Of a stretch of DNA of 61,870 bases, positions 8,344 through 16,689 are shown one piece after another; the stretch's first letter is position 1; each line of letters begins with the position of its first letter. The DNA is from Candidatus Helarchaeota archaeon (GTDB lineage: Archaea; Asgardarchaeota; Lokiarchaeia; Helarchaeales; RDOG01). A program made the position numbers and the translations under genes. The DNA lies in contig JALGVI010000008.1 of assembly GCA_029838215.1 (NCBI GenBank), positions 1 through 61,870 on the forward strand. The letters are read 5' to 3'. The notes under the pieces are model-generated. The model ran no database searches and was not told the DNA's origin. It saw only the letters and a program-made list of their open reading frames with translations.

Positions 8344-10170
8344 CTACATTATTATTCTTCGTAGTTCTGTTTGAATGAGATTTCCAAACTGCCCTCTTTG
8401 TTCTGGTGAGAGCCTGCTCAAGAGTTCTTCTAAAACATAAACAGAAATGCAATACGCCAATTGTCTTTTGGATGCTGTCAGTCCTTGCAGAAAAATGTTC
8501 TTGCCCGCTTTATCAAAAATGGCTTCAGCGATCTCTTTCATGTTACGTGATTTTAAGGCTGATTTTAAGATTTCCCGGATTTTCGCTTTGAATGCAGGAT
8601 CATTAGCATCCGTGTAAGCCAAGCCCATTAGATCAAGGGAACAGGTTGCAGTGCAGAATTGACAGGCAACAAATGGCTTTAGTACCATTTTCTCCAATGT
8701 TCTTCGTATATTTTGAGATTCCATTACCATTCCGAGGTTCTCATATGCTTCAATGGCACGTTCGAAATATTTCTTTGCCTTTACGAATTTACCACGTGAA
8801 TAGAGTGTTTTAGCCATCATGTTCAGACTTTCAGCAATACCTCTGTTATCACCCATTGATTTTCTAATTCGAATGGCTTGTTCATACATTGACATTGCTT
8901 CTCCGACTCGCCCAACCAGAACTAACACTTCCCCTAAATCCATGAGAGCAAGTGCTTCTCCCCCTTTATCTTTATTAGCTTGAGTTTGTTCTAAGAGTTG
9001 GCGTCGGATTCGCACCGCTTCATCTTTATTTCCCATTCCAATGTAGCATGCAGATATTTTTTTGAGGACTATTTCTGGAAAATGGTTATATACTTCTTTG
9101 AAATAAGACAGCGCATCTTGATATCTACCAAGTTTCAGCAAGATATTTCCTATTGCAAGATAATTTGTAATTAATTCTGCTGTATTACCTAGTTGATGTA
9201 ATATATTACTTACCATCTGATAGATGTTTAATGCTGTTTCATATTGTTCTAATTCACCATAAGCAGTTCCCATTTTTATTAGAATTTCCATTTCCAAGTT
9301 GGGATCTCCAATTTCGTTTTGAACAATGTTTAGGGCTTTTTGCAAGTATTCTAAAGCATAATCTTGCCGTCGCTGTCCAATCAGAATGGACCCGATGGTG
9401 AGATAATTTTGAACCTCTTGATGCCGGTCATCCGAAGTGCCCAGCGAAACATACGTTATTATCGGAAAGATTGACGTGCCTGCAGGAGCTTGCTCACGAA
9501 CTGGTAATGTGCTTATGTCATTTGGATCTAACACTAGAAGATTCTTTGAGATCCGCTCAAAATCCATTTCGGATTGAAAGAAAAAAATCATTTCTGAATA
9601 GCCCATGGGCAGCGCAAAATAAAAATAATTTTGTTCAAAACCAGGAGATGCCGTGGAATGAAGAGTTACCATGACTTTTGGATTCATTCTAAACGTATGA
9701 ACGCCCATCATGGAATTGATATACTCATAATCGGTATATATTTTCCACTTTACAGAGCGCCCCATCGTGAATGAGATGCGAACTGCAATGTTGCCCAAAT
9801 CTTGTCCTTGAAAAACCTCAATCTTACGAGTGCCCTGCCCTAGATTTTGCGTTAGATTCTTCGTAGGAAGAGCACCAATTGGAAATGGAGATATCGTGAA
9901 GATTTTATCATTTTCTTCAGTAGCAGCTCCAAAGAATGAAGTATCCGAGATTTGAATGGGAACCATTGATTCAAATTCTTCCGTAAATTCAACTTGTTTC
10001 TTAAATAAGCTATCACGGAATTCAACTATCATTCCCTCTTCAATGAAGAGAGCTTGTCCATAATTTTCCCCAAGTAACGACAACTTGATCATTTCCATGC
10101 TTTCATAAAGGGCTTTTTGTCTGTCGAGTTGCGAACTAATTAATATCATTTCTGATTGATTAATAAGCAT
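8344..10170 (-). CDS. TPR-repeat protein with unassigned N-terminal domain and Cys-containing C-terminus
   Basis: 608 residues in three parts. About 1-240 is a mixed alpha/beta region with no family I recognise. About 250-480 carries roughly six tetratricopeptide repeats, with visible units such as YLTIGSILIGQRRQDYALEY and YLAIGNILLKLGRYQDALSY. The last ~120 residues contain C-x2-C-x3-C (CQFCTATC) and a helical tail. TPRs are protein-binding scaffolds. It is divergent from the CitG-like gene, with only 20 nt between start codons, so both promoters must overlap the coding ends or one start is wrong. No partner can be named. Confidence 0.8.
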   Translation of the reverse strand: MLINQSEMILISSQLDRQKALYESMEMIKLSLLGENYGQALFIEEGMIVEFRDSLFKKQVEFTEEFESMVPIQISDTSFFGAATEENDKIFTISPFPIGALPTKNLTQNLGQGTRKIEVFQGQDLGNIAVRISFTMGRSVKWKIYTDYEYINSMMGVHTFRMNPKVMVTLHSTASPGFEQNYFYFALPMGYSEMIFFFQSEMDFERISKNLLVLDPNDISTLPVREQAPAGTSIFPIITYVSLGTSDDRHQEVQNYLTIGSILIGQRRQDYALEYLQKALNIVQNEIGDPNLEMEILIKMGTAYGELEQYETALNIYQMVSNILHQLGNTAELITNYLAIGNILLKLGRYQDALSYFKEVYNHFPEIVLKKISACYIGMGNKDEAVRIRRQLLEQTQANKDKGGEALALMDLGEVLVLVGRVGEAMSMYEQAIRIRKSMGDNRGIAESLNMMAKTLYSRGKFVKAKKYFERAIEAYENLGMVMESQNIRRTLEKMVLKPFVACQFCTATCSLDLMGLAYTDANDPAFKAKIREILKSALKSRNMKEIAEAIFDKAGKNIFLQGLTASKRQLAYCISVYVLEELLSRLSPEQRGQFGNLIQTELRRIIM

Positions 10171-10190
10171 ATTCTCTTTATTGATTAATA

Positions 10191-11138
10191 ATGTTTTTTC
10201 ATGAGATTAAAACGCCTCTTGACGTTAGTCGCTGCGGTCAGGTCGCTGCATTATTAGAATGTTCTGCATATCCAAAACCCGGGAACGTGCACAGATTAAA
10301 AGATCACCCTACAACAAGGTATGAACATTTTTTAATTGGAGCTTCCATCATTGGAAAGCCTCTAGAAAATTTAGCTGAAAAAGGAAGCCTGTTTAAGTTC
10401 GACAGCACCCATTATTCTAGGTTCCAGATTGGAAAAGAAATCCTCCAAGCAGTAGAAGATACTGCAACGTGGCAAACTGGTGGAAATATTAATCTGGGTG
10501 TTATCCTCTTACAAGCACCTCTCGCTGCCACGGCAGGCACGTACCTACACGTCGGTTATGATGATTTGGATGCTTTTCGCACCACATTACAGAAAATCAT
10601 TCAGGAAACCACCCCTGAAGACAGCTTGAACTTATATAAGGCATTACAAGTTGCTAATCCCGGGGGGATGGGTGAAGTTGAAGATCTTGATATCCACGAT
10701 GAGAGTTCCATGAAAAAAATTCAGGAAGACCAACTAAATCTTCATTCTATCTTTTCAACATGTGCTGATAGAGATGCCGTTGCAAGAGAATGGATTACTT
10801 CATTTGAACTAACTTTTAAATTGGTATATCCATTTCTGGAAAATCGCATCAACGAACTCCAAGACATTAATCTTGCAACCATCGATACTTTTCTTCATGT
10901 TTTATCGAAAGTGCCCGACACGTTGATCATGCGCAAGGCTGGACCCGAAGCAGCACGTGTTATCTCTGAAAAAGCGAGAGAAATAATTATTAAAGGGGGA
11001 ATTACCAAACAAAAAGAAAAGGTTTATGAATTCGATGCATTCCTACAGGAAAAAAAAGGGCTGTATAATCCGGGAACTACTGCAGATCTTATTGCTGCTG
11101 GTTTGATGGTCGCCCTTCTACGGGGATTGCGCATTTGA
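10191..11138 (+). CDS. CitG/MdcB-like triphosphoribosyl-dephospho-CoA synthase family protein
   Basis: 315 residues. The family pattern is clear: ALLECSAYPKPGNVHRLKDH near the N-terminus (compare E-x4-PKPGNV), HFLIGASI, then TGGNINLGVILLQAPLAA and GGMGEVEDLDIHDESS. CitG makes the prosthetic-group precursor of citrate lyase from ATP and dephospho-CoA in bacteria. Archaeal members exist where citrate lyase is absent, so the true substrate may differ. No citrate lyase or malonate decarboxylase genes are present in the window. ATG 10191 is the first plausible start. Confidence 0.8.
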   Translation: MFFHEIKTPLDVSRCGQVAALLECSAYPKPGNVHRLKDHPTTRYEHFLIGASIIGKPLENLAEKGSLFKFDSTHYSRFQIGKEILQAVEDTATWQTGGNINLGVILLQAPLAATAGTYLHVGYDDLDAFRTTLQKIIQETTPEDSLNLYKALQVANPGGMGEVEDLDIHDESSMKKIQEDQLNLHSIFSTCADRDAVAREWITSFELTFKLVYPFLENRINELQDINLATIDTFLHVLSKVPDTLIMRKAGPEAARVISEKAREIIIKGGITKQKEKVYEFDAFLQEKKGLYNPGTTADLIAAGLMVALLRGLRI

Positions 11139-11239
11139 TCTTGTAGTTTTTATCTGTCTGACTCGGCAAAATCTTTTTGGTTCCATTGGAAATGGAGTCA
11201 AGGAATATTATTTTATTGTTGTCAGATGATGTTTTTATC

Positions 11240-11398
11240 ATGAAAACAACCTCAATTCCCCTTACTGAGTTATATTTCAAGAAAATAGAAGAGGTCATGA
11301 AAAAGGAGAATATTCCAACCAAAAGCGAGCTCGTTAGATTGGCCATTCGTGAACTCATTGAAAAAGATAAGAAGTTTCTCGAAGATCATTTTATTTAA
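11240..11398 (+). CDS. Small ribbon-helix-helix (CopG/MetJ-like) protein
   Basis: 52 residues from ATG 11240. The sequence reads TTSIPLTELYFKKIEEVMKK, then TKSELVRLAIRELIEKDKKF, which fits strand-helix-helix RHH DNA-binding proteins (basic strand, S-E-x-V-R-x-A-I in helix 2). A longer frame opens at 11177, but the added residues do not fit the fold. Such proteins act as dimeric repressors, sometimes as antitoxins. No toxin gene is adjacent on the same strand. Confidence 0.7.
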   Translation: MKTTSIPLTELYFKKIEEVMKKENIPTKSELVRLAIRELIEKDKKFLEDHFI

Positions 11399-11420
11399 TA
11401 AGAAGGGGATTTTTTATTCT

Positions 11421-11936
11421 TTATTTCCTTGCTTTTTCAAGGATTTTTTCCAAGTCTTTTTTAGAAAGAGATAATTTTGTTTTTTCATACACGCGTTTGG
11501 TGAGGGAACCCAAGTCTGGATTCTCGTCATGTAATTTGAGTAGTTGTTTAACGAATTTTTGATTAAAATGCGTGAGTGTATTCATTTCAATAATGATGCC
11601 GGATTTCCACTTGCGGAAAAAAGGTCTAACCTCCCACAATCCTGCTCCTGTTATTTCGGCGACCTGTTTATCCGTGATTTTGATGTACTTGCCTTCAAGC
11701 GCATTAATTTTCTTTTTTAATTGATAATGGCTTATTATCCTGTAAATGAAATATGCGAGGGGGTATATCAATCCTAATACGATTAAAACTGTATAAACAA
11801 CAACGTTGATGATCGTGAGTTCCATGGCATTAATTATATTATACGAAACAAATGTAATGACCACAATCATTATTAACAGAATCGAAGCTCCCCATAGTAT
11901 CCAATTTAGCCAACGTAAAACTAACTTCCAGTTCAT
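11421..11936 (-). CDS. Membrane protein with two N-terminal helices and cytoplasmic domain
   Basis: 171 residues, not recognised. Two hydrophobic segments (about 12-33 and 42-66) are followed by a basic soluble region of about 100 residues with a possible helix-turn-helix (ITDKQVAEITGAGLWEVRPFFRKW) and a charged helical C-terminus ending LEKILEKARK. This may be a membrane-anchored DNA- or protein-binding protein. It is convergent with the RHH gene (23 nt between stops) and in line with the next minus-strand gene. Confidence 0.7.
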   Translation of the reverse strand: MNWKLVLRWLNWILWGASILLIMIVVITFVSYNIINAMELTIINVVVYTVLIVLGLIYPLAYFIYRIISHYQLKKKINALEGKYIKITDKQVAEITGAGLWEVRPFFRKWKSGIIIEMNTLTHFNQKFVKQLLKLHDENPDLGSLTKRVYEKTKLSLSKKDLEKILEKARK

Positions 11937-11993
11937 GTAATTGCCTCTAATTGTAGATAAGTCTTATTTCCAAATTTGCATTCGATTTTTCAT

Positions 11994-12359
11994 TCAATAC
12001 CTTTTTGGACGTTTCTGAGGTTTCGCCGTTTTAAGAACTTCATTACCCTTACTTTCTAATTCTTCTTTAGGGGTCATCCAAATTATTCGTAAATCAGACG
12101 GACTTTTTGGCATTTCAATAAATATCTTACCAATTATTCCGTATCCATAGACCCCGTCTTTCAACACGGCAGTTTTATCGATGAGAATCTGAATTGCTTG
12201 CTTGCCACCTTCCAATTCGACCAAACTCGGATGGCAAGGCGTGTAACCAATTCCGAGATTTGTCAAATATTTCGTAATTTCCCAATCTAATTCATCATTG
12301 AGTGCGCCTGTCTCATGAATGACCTTTACTACTTTTGGCTCTTGCGACATATTTGCCAT
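11994..12359 (-). CDS. Conserved-looking hypothetical protein, 121 residues
   Basis: A soluble protein of mixed alpha/beta composition: MANMSQEPKVVKVIHETG, LDWEITKYLTNLGIGYTPCHPS, then GYGIIGKIFIEMPKSPSD and a Lys/Pro-rich tail. No family recognised. ATG 12359 is the first ATG. Its codon use is like its neighbours, which supports a real gene. It lies between two membrane-protein genes on the same strand. Confidence 0.6.
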   Translation of the reverse strand: MANMSQEPKVVKVIHETGALNDELDWEITKYLTNLGIGYTPCHPSLVELEGGKQAIQILIDKTAVLKDGVYGYGIIGKIFIEMPKSPSDLRIIWMTPKEELESKGNEVLKTAKPQKRPKRY

Positions 12360-12462
12360 CTCAGTTTCTTAAAAAACGACATGAACAGTCTTTAGATAAC
12401 AATTTGTATTTATTGTCTTTTTATTTTAAGATTTTCGTAAAATGAAATTTCATCATTTGGAG

Positions 12463-13662
12463 TCAGTTACGCATTTTTCTTTTCATTTTTTTTGCTTCTG
12501 AGAGATAACTCAACGTTTCTTCTGTTTCCGTTTCGGTCAGAACTCCCGATTGCAACAAAAAGTTAATTGGAATGATGCCTAGGAAAAGTACAAAAAGCGT
12601 GATGACGGGATTTATGAAAAGAAAGGGTTGGAAGAAAAATAGGCTTAAAACCGCTACCAAGCCGCTGGTGCAGATGAAGACGGAGAAATACTTTGCACGA
12701 TCCTTTGCTTTTAAATAGCTAAAAACCAGAAAAACATTCGGGAAAATGCTTCCAATGGTCAACATTTCCAAAATTTTGAGAGGATATAGTAATACAACCC
12801 TTGCAATCGGGTTTGTGAGCGTCAGGCTATACAATAAGATATGAACTGCAAAAAGCATGAAGGGTATGATGAAAGAGAGCTTTCTTCCGAAGAATACTGA
12901 TATTAAAATGCCTGCTATGAGAAGGCACGCGTTTACTGCAAGATCAATGATGTTAAATTGGAGTGACAAGAAATTTGTATATAATGAGGGAACGTCCGTG
13001 CCAAGAATACAAAAAATCAAGATGGAAATCCATGCAATGAAGTAAATGAACACTTTTTTGCTCAATTCTATTTTTTCAGGGACAACGGGATCAACATTCA
13101 ATTTATTTAGAATTGCTAAAAAAATTCCAAGCAGGATTTGAGCAATTAAAGCAAAAATCACGTAAAAAACTGCCCCGATAAAAGAGTATATTATTGAAGC
13201 AATGCTAAATCCGAGAAGCACGGTCAACAAACATATCCCAATCACGCCTTCACGTTTTTTAAGTCCCAAGGAAATGAAGTTAATCTCATAACTCAACGAA
13301 CTAACAAAATTCAGGAACATTCCAAAAATGATCAAGAAAAGAAGCACGAGGAGTAACGGCAAAGGCATTATTGATAAGAATAAGTTGGAAATCAACACGA
13401 TGATTAACATTACATAAGATAATTGAATTAAAAAAGTCAGACGATTTGCCTTATCTATTAAAAAACCGAGAACAATTAGTCCTGCAACTATGCTACAAAT
13501 GAATATCACGGAGATGAAAAGGTATGAGACATTTAAAAAGAAAAGTAAAAGATCTTGATAAGGTTGGAATGTTAATAATAAAGGAATGGTAAACACGTTA
13601 TGTCCGACAGCATATGAAATGATCAACAACGATAATGTATCGGATTTTTTAATGGACAACAT
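12463..13662 (-). CDS. MFS-like multi-pass membrane transporter
   Basis: 399 residues with about 12 hydrophobic segments arranged in two halves, split near residue 195-210. A short cytoplasmic loop after the second segment (LGFLIDKANRLTF) resembles the G-x3-D-R/K-x-G-R/K loop of major facilitator proteins. The substrate is unknown; the hydrophilic C-terminal tail (ETETEETLSYLSEAKKMKRK) is short. The assignment rests on topology and the loop only. The upstream gap (13663-13871) is shared with the divergent oxidoreductase gene and is AT-rich. Confidence 0.65.
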   Translation of the reverse strand: MLSIKKSDTLSLLIISYAVGHNVFTIPLLLTFQPYQDLLLFFLNVSYLFISVIFICSIVAGLIVLGFLIDKANRLTFLIQLSYVMLIIVLISNLFLSIMPLPLLLVLLFLIIFGMFLNFVSSLSYEINFISLGLKKREGVIGICLLTVLLGFSIASIIYSFIGAVFYVIFALIAQILLGIFLAILNKLNVDPVVPEKIELSKKVFIYFIAWISILIFCILGTDVPSLYTNFLSLQFNIIDLAVNACLLIAGILISVFFGRKLSFIIPFMLFAVHILLYSLTLTNPIARVVLLYPLKILEMLTIGSIFPNVFLVFSYLKAKDRAKYFSVFICTSGLVAVLSLFFFQPFLFINPVITLFVLFLGIIPINFLLQSGVLTETETEETLSYLSEAKKMKRKMRN

Positions 13663-13871
13663 TTCACGCCACGTACCAAACGTTGAAAAACCACGTTTTC
13701 ATTCCTGAATCTTGCTTAATTGATAATTATCTTAAAATAAGTAACGAGAAACTTAAATTTTTTTAAATACCTATTTTTTTAATATTCATGTTTGTAATTA
13801 CTTCATTTTATTAATGACAACAAACTGATCGATAAAAAAATGACTAAACAAGCAAGACGTGAGGAATATAA

Positions 13872-14978
13872 TTGAGATCTCTTAATATCGGCTTAATAGG
13901 AGTTGGCAATATTGCAATAACACACCTGACTTCTTTATCGGAGATTAACTCGAACGAAGTTTTGAGGAAAAAATATAACACGTCGCTTCACATCAAAACC
14001 CTGATTGATATAGAAGAGAAAAAAATACAGCTTCTTCAAAAAAAACGCGCATATGGAGCAGAAGTTTTTTCCACGTCTCCACGAGATCTGTTCGATGATG
14101 ATGACATCGATGTAATATACATAAGTACTCCCACAAGATTTCATTTTGAGCATTTTGAACGAGCTGTAGAGGCAGGAAAGCATGTTTTCGTTGAAAAACC
14201 TCTTGCTTTCGGATTACCTGAGATTAAAAAAATGATCGCTTTACAAAAGCGTCATGATGTCCACGTTCAGGTCGGTTTGGTTCTAAGGCATTGCCCAATT
14301 TTTTGGAAATTAAAAACGATAATGAAGGAACATGAAGATAAATTTGGCGAACCACTTGCAATGATTTTTCGGGATGATCAGGAGTGGCCAATTTCGACTC
14401 TTGCACATCCTTCCGAATGGAGGAAGGATCCTGACTTAGCTCGTGCGGGATGTTTATTTGAACACAGCATCCACGATGTTGATTTGATTGAAAGTATTTG
14501 TGGCGGCACCCTAAAACATTTAAAATCCAACATAAAATATATCTCAAACTTGACAAGTGGTATTTTGGAAGATTCCGCAATGATTCAAATGGAGTATGCT
14601 CCCGAAATTCCCGTGTCTTTGATTAGCATTTGGCATAACGTGGCACGAGATCAGCGCAGGATTGAATTCTTTTTTGAGCGTGCCTTTGTATTACTTGATG
14701 GTTACGAAATTCTTCGATTTAAAACCTTTCGATATCAGATTGGACGGAAAAGAAAATCCTTAAAACTTATAGACATCCAGAAAGAGTATGCTTTATTAAA
14801 TGGTGTCCCTGATATCGTGCCCACTTTTGGGCCATATTTTTATGAGAATCTCGGATTCTTAGAATCAATCATTGAAGATGTCGAGCCACAACCCGGATTA
14901 GAAGTTGGTTTTCGAGCTCACGAAATCATCGAAGCCGCCTATGAATCGTCTCGGAAAAATAAGATAATCACGTTTTAA
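13872..14978 (+). CDS. Gfo/Idh/MocA family NAD(P)-dependent oxidoreductase
   Basis: 368 residues. The Rossmann motif GLIGVGNIAITHL lies at the N-terminus, followed by DDDDIDVIYISTPTRFHFEHFERAVEAGKHVFVEKPLA, which contains the EKP catalytic-lysine motif of the family. The C-terminal half is the alpha/beta dimerisation domain (HSIHDVDLIESICGG). TTG 13872 is taken as start because GAGGA lies about 8 nt upstream and the Rossmann fold begins right after it. Family members oxidise or reduce sugars and cyclitols; the substrate is unknown. Confidence 0.9.
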   Translation: MRSLNIGLIGVGNIAITHLTSLSEINSNEVLRKKYNTSLHIKTLIDIEEKKIQLLQKKRAYGAEVFSTSPRDLFDDDDIDVIYISTPTRFHFEHFERAVEAGKHVFVEKPLAFGLPEIKKMIALQKRHDVHVQVGLVLRHCPIFWKLKTIMKEHEDKFGEPLAMIFRDDQEWPISTLAHPSEWRKDPDLARAGCLFEHSIHDVDLIESICGGTLKHLKSNIKYISNLTSGILEDSAMIQMEYAPEIPVSLISIWHNVARDQRRIEFFFERAFVLLDGYEILRFKTFRYQIGRKRKSLKLIDIQKEYALLNGVPDIVPTFGPYFYENLGFLESIIEDVEPQPGLEVGFRAHEIIEAAYESSRKNKIITF

Positions 14979-15038
14979 AATAAAAAATGAGATTTCCCAT
15001 TTCTGATTATCGAAATTTTTAGAAAAATGTTCATTTTT

Positions 15039-15797
15039 TCATTCATTTTCTAATGGTTTCCCGCATTGCGTGCAAAATCTAAAAGCTGGATCCACGGGAT
15101 TGCCGCACTCGCACGTGATTCTTTGACCGCATTCCGTACAAAAATTGATTCCTTCCCGAATCGGTGATTCACATTGAGGGCAGATTTTTGGGAATTCTTC
15201 TACAATTTCGGAAGGAATTTCTGAGGTTGGTTTTTCCAATCGAGTTCCACAGGTCATGCAAAATTGTGAGTCTTTGATGACAACCATCGAATTGCATTTT
15301 GGGCATTTTAGGAAACTGCCGCAATTGTCACAGATATTCGGTGCTTGACCTGATGAAATTTCTAATTTGGCATCGCAAAAAGGACATCGCGTTATTGTTT
15401 CGGGTTTTTTCTCTAGTGTTTTTGTTTCTCCTCCAATAATGGTTCTCATGACGTCTATGGGAACAACTTTTAGTCGTCGTCGCTTGCAGTCATTGCACAA
15501 GTATTTTAATTTCACGTGAATGGTGGAAACTCCCTTATATTTACCATAAAGTCTTAGAGGATCCTCATAAAGCTGGACGTTTGGCGAATTGCATACAAAA
15601 CATCGATTTAAACCCGCTTTCATTTCAGCTATATCGTAATCAAAACTATTCAAGATCTGTTTTGTCTTTTTGTTACAAGCCGGACATTTAAAGACAACAT
15701 GTAATTTATTCCCATAACCCGGTTGTCGTACTTTAAGAATATTTAATGCTTCTGAATTATTACAAAACTTGCATTTTAATGCTGTCGAATACGTCAT
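15039..15797 (-). CDS. Multi zinc-ribbon protein
   Basis: 252 residues with at least eleven CxxC-type knuckles (for example CKFCNN, CPACNK, CFVCNS, CPFCDA, CDNCGS, CPKCNS, CPQCES, CTECGQ, CTQCGK), enough for five or six zinc ribbons. The C-terminal half is a string of rubredoxin-like double knuckles. Such proteins bind nucleic acid or protein. It is divergent from the JAMM protease gene, and the shared 163-nt gap has a TATA element for each direction, so a functional link to that gene is possible but unproven. Confidence 0.8.
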   Translation of the reverse strand: MTYSTALKCKFCNNSEALNILKVRQPGYGNKLHVVFKCPACNKKTKQILNSFDYDIAEMKAGLNRCFVCNSPNVQLYEDPLRLYGKYKGVSTIHVKLKYLCNDCKRRRLKVVPIDVMRTIIGGETKTLEKKPETITRCPFCDAKLEISSGQAPNICDNCGSFLKCPKCNSMVVIKDSQFCMTCGTRLEKPTSEIPSEIVEEFPKICPQCESPIREGINFCTECGQRITCECGNPVDPAFRFCTQCGKPLENE

Positions 15798-15821
15798 TCA
15801 AATCGTCCTCGAATCCGTTTT

Positions 15822-15836
15822 AAATTTAATATATCG
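15822..15836 (-). promoter_or_regulatory. TATA element for the zinc-ribbon gene
   Basis: On the minus strand this reads GATATATTAAATTTA and sits 25-39 nt before ATG 15797, which implies a transcript with almost no leader. It is one of two opposed TATA elements in this intergenic region. Confidence 0.45.
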
Positions 15837-15887
15837 GTGGTTCTTAAAAAATCTATATTTAATGGAATTTTAATTCAAGTTTCGAAA

Positions 15888-15898
15888 ATTTATATATT
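15888..15898 (+). promoter_or_regulatory. TATA element for the JAMM protease gene
   Basis: TTTATATATTA lies about 65 nt before the TTG start at 15961. Expected transcription would begin near 15920-15925, leaving a leader of roughly 35-40 nt that includes a GGTGAT ribosome-site candidate. Confidence 0.5.
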
Positions 15899-15960
15899 AG
15901 GAAACGTCATTTTAAATTGAAGTTCTGGAAAATTCACTCAAAGAGATGGTGATTTGAAAT

Positions 15961-16689
15961 TTGGTGACTGAATTACGAGTAGTTTTGGATCCCAAGGCAA
16001 ATGAAACAATGAAAAAACACATGTATCGTTACGCGGGTTCAAGTTTGCCTGAAGATCAGTGGCGGGAAGCCATGGGTGTTTTTATAGGGTATACAAAGAA
16101 GAAAGTGATCTATGTATCTCGTGCGATTCCACTCGTGCATGGAACGGACGTGGATTTTGAATTTGGACCAAAAGAACTCGTCACTTTCGATAAGATAGAT
16201 CGTCGTGCTCAGGAACGAGGGCTCATCATTCAGGGTTGGTATCATTCCCATCCCGGGATCGGCATTTTTTTATCTCCCGATGACATGAAAAACCATTTGG
16301 TATATACCACCTTTAATCCAACTGCCATTGCGCTTGTTTTTGATCATACCGAGCATCGAGAACCTGTCAGTCCCGGTTTTAAGATTTTCATCACTCCTGA
16401 ACCCGGTAGTATTTCTGCTTATGAAGAAGTACCTTTCGAAATTGCAAGCGTAAAAATCAAGAAAAAGAAGATTAAGGGAGAGCCGCCTGATCCGTTTTTC
16501 TTTTTAGAAGAATTTTTAACGGAATTGGATGCCATTACCAAAACGAAACCATCCATTGCCGTGAAAGACCTTGCGGATTTGTTGGGACTGGACGTGGACT
16601 CCGTAAATACGCTTATACTGGAAGCAATTAAGGATAAATCGTTACCCGGAACCCTGGAAAAAGACGTTCTTTTATTTAATAAGACTTAA
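15961..16689 (+). CDS. JAMM/MPN+ metalloprotease, Rpn11-like
   Basis: 242 residues. All zinc and catalytic residues of a JAMM isopeptidase are visible: Glu36 (EAMGVFIG), His95 and His97 in HSHPGIGIFLSPDD, Ser105 and Asp108. The HSHPG-x-FLS form is close to the proteasomal deubiquitinase Rpn11 and related Asgard and archaeal enzymes that cleave ubiquitin-like conjugates. The C-terminal ~70 residues (from FFFLEEFLTELD) form a helical, possibly winged-helix region. TTG 15961 or GTG 15964 is the start, with GGTGAT about 12 nt upstream. No ubiquitin, E1, E2 or RING gene lies within the window, so the substrate is inferred from the family only. Confidence 0.88.
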   Translation: MVTELRVVLDPKANETMKKHMYRYAGSSLPEDQWREAMGVFIGYTKKKVIYVSRAIPLVHGTDVDFEFGPKELVTFDKIDRRAQERGLIIQGWYHSHPGIGIFLSPDDMKNHLVYTTFNPTAIALVFDHTEHREPVSPGFKIFITPEPGSISAYEEVPFEIASVKIKKKKIKGEPPDPFFFLEEFLTELDAITKTKPSIAVKDLADLLGLDVDSVNTLILEAIKDKSLPGTLEKDVLLFNKT

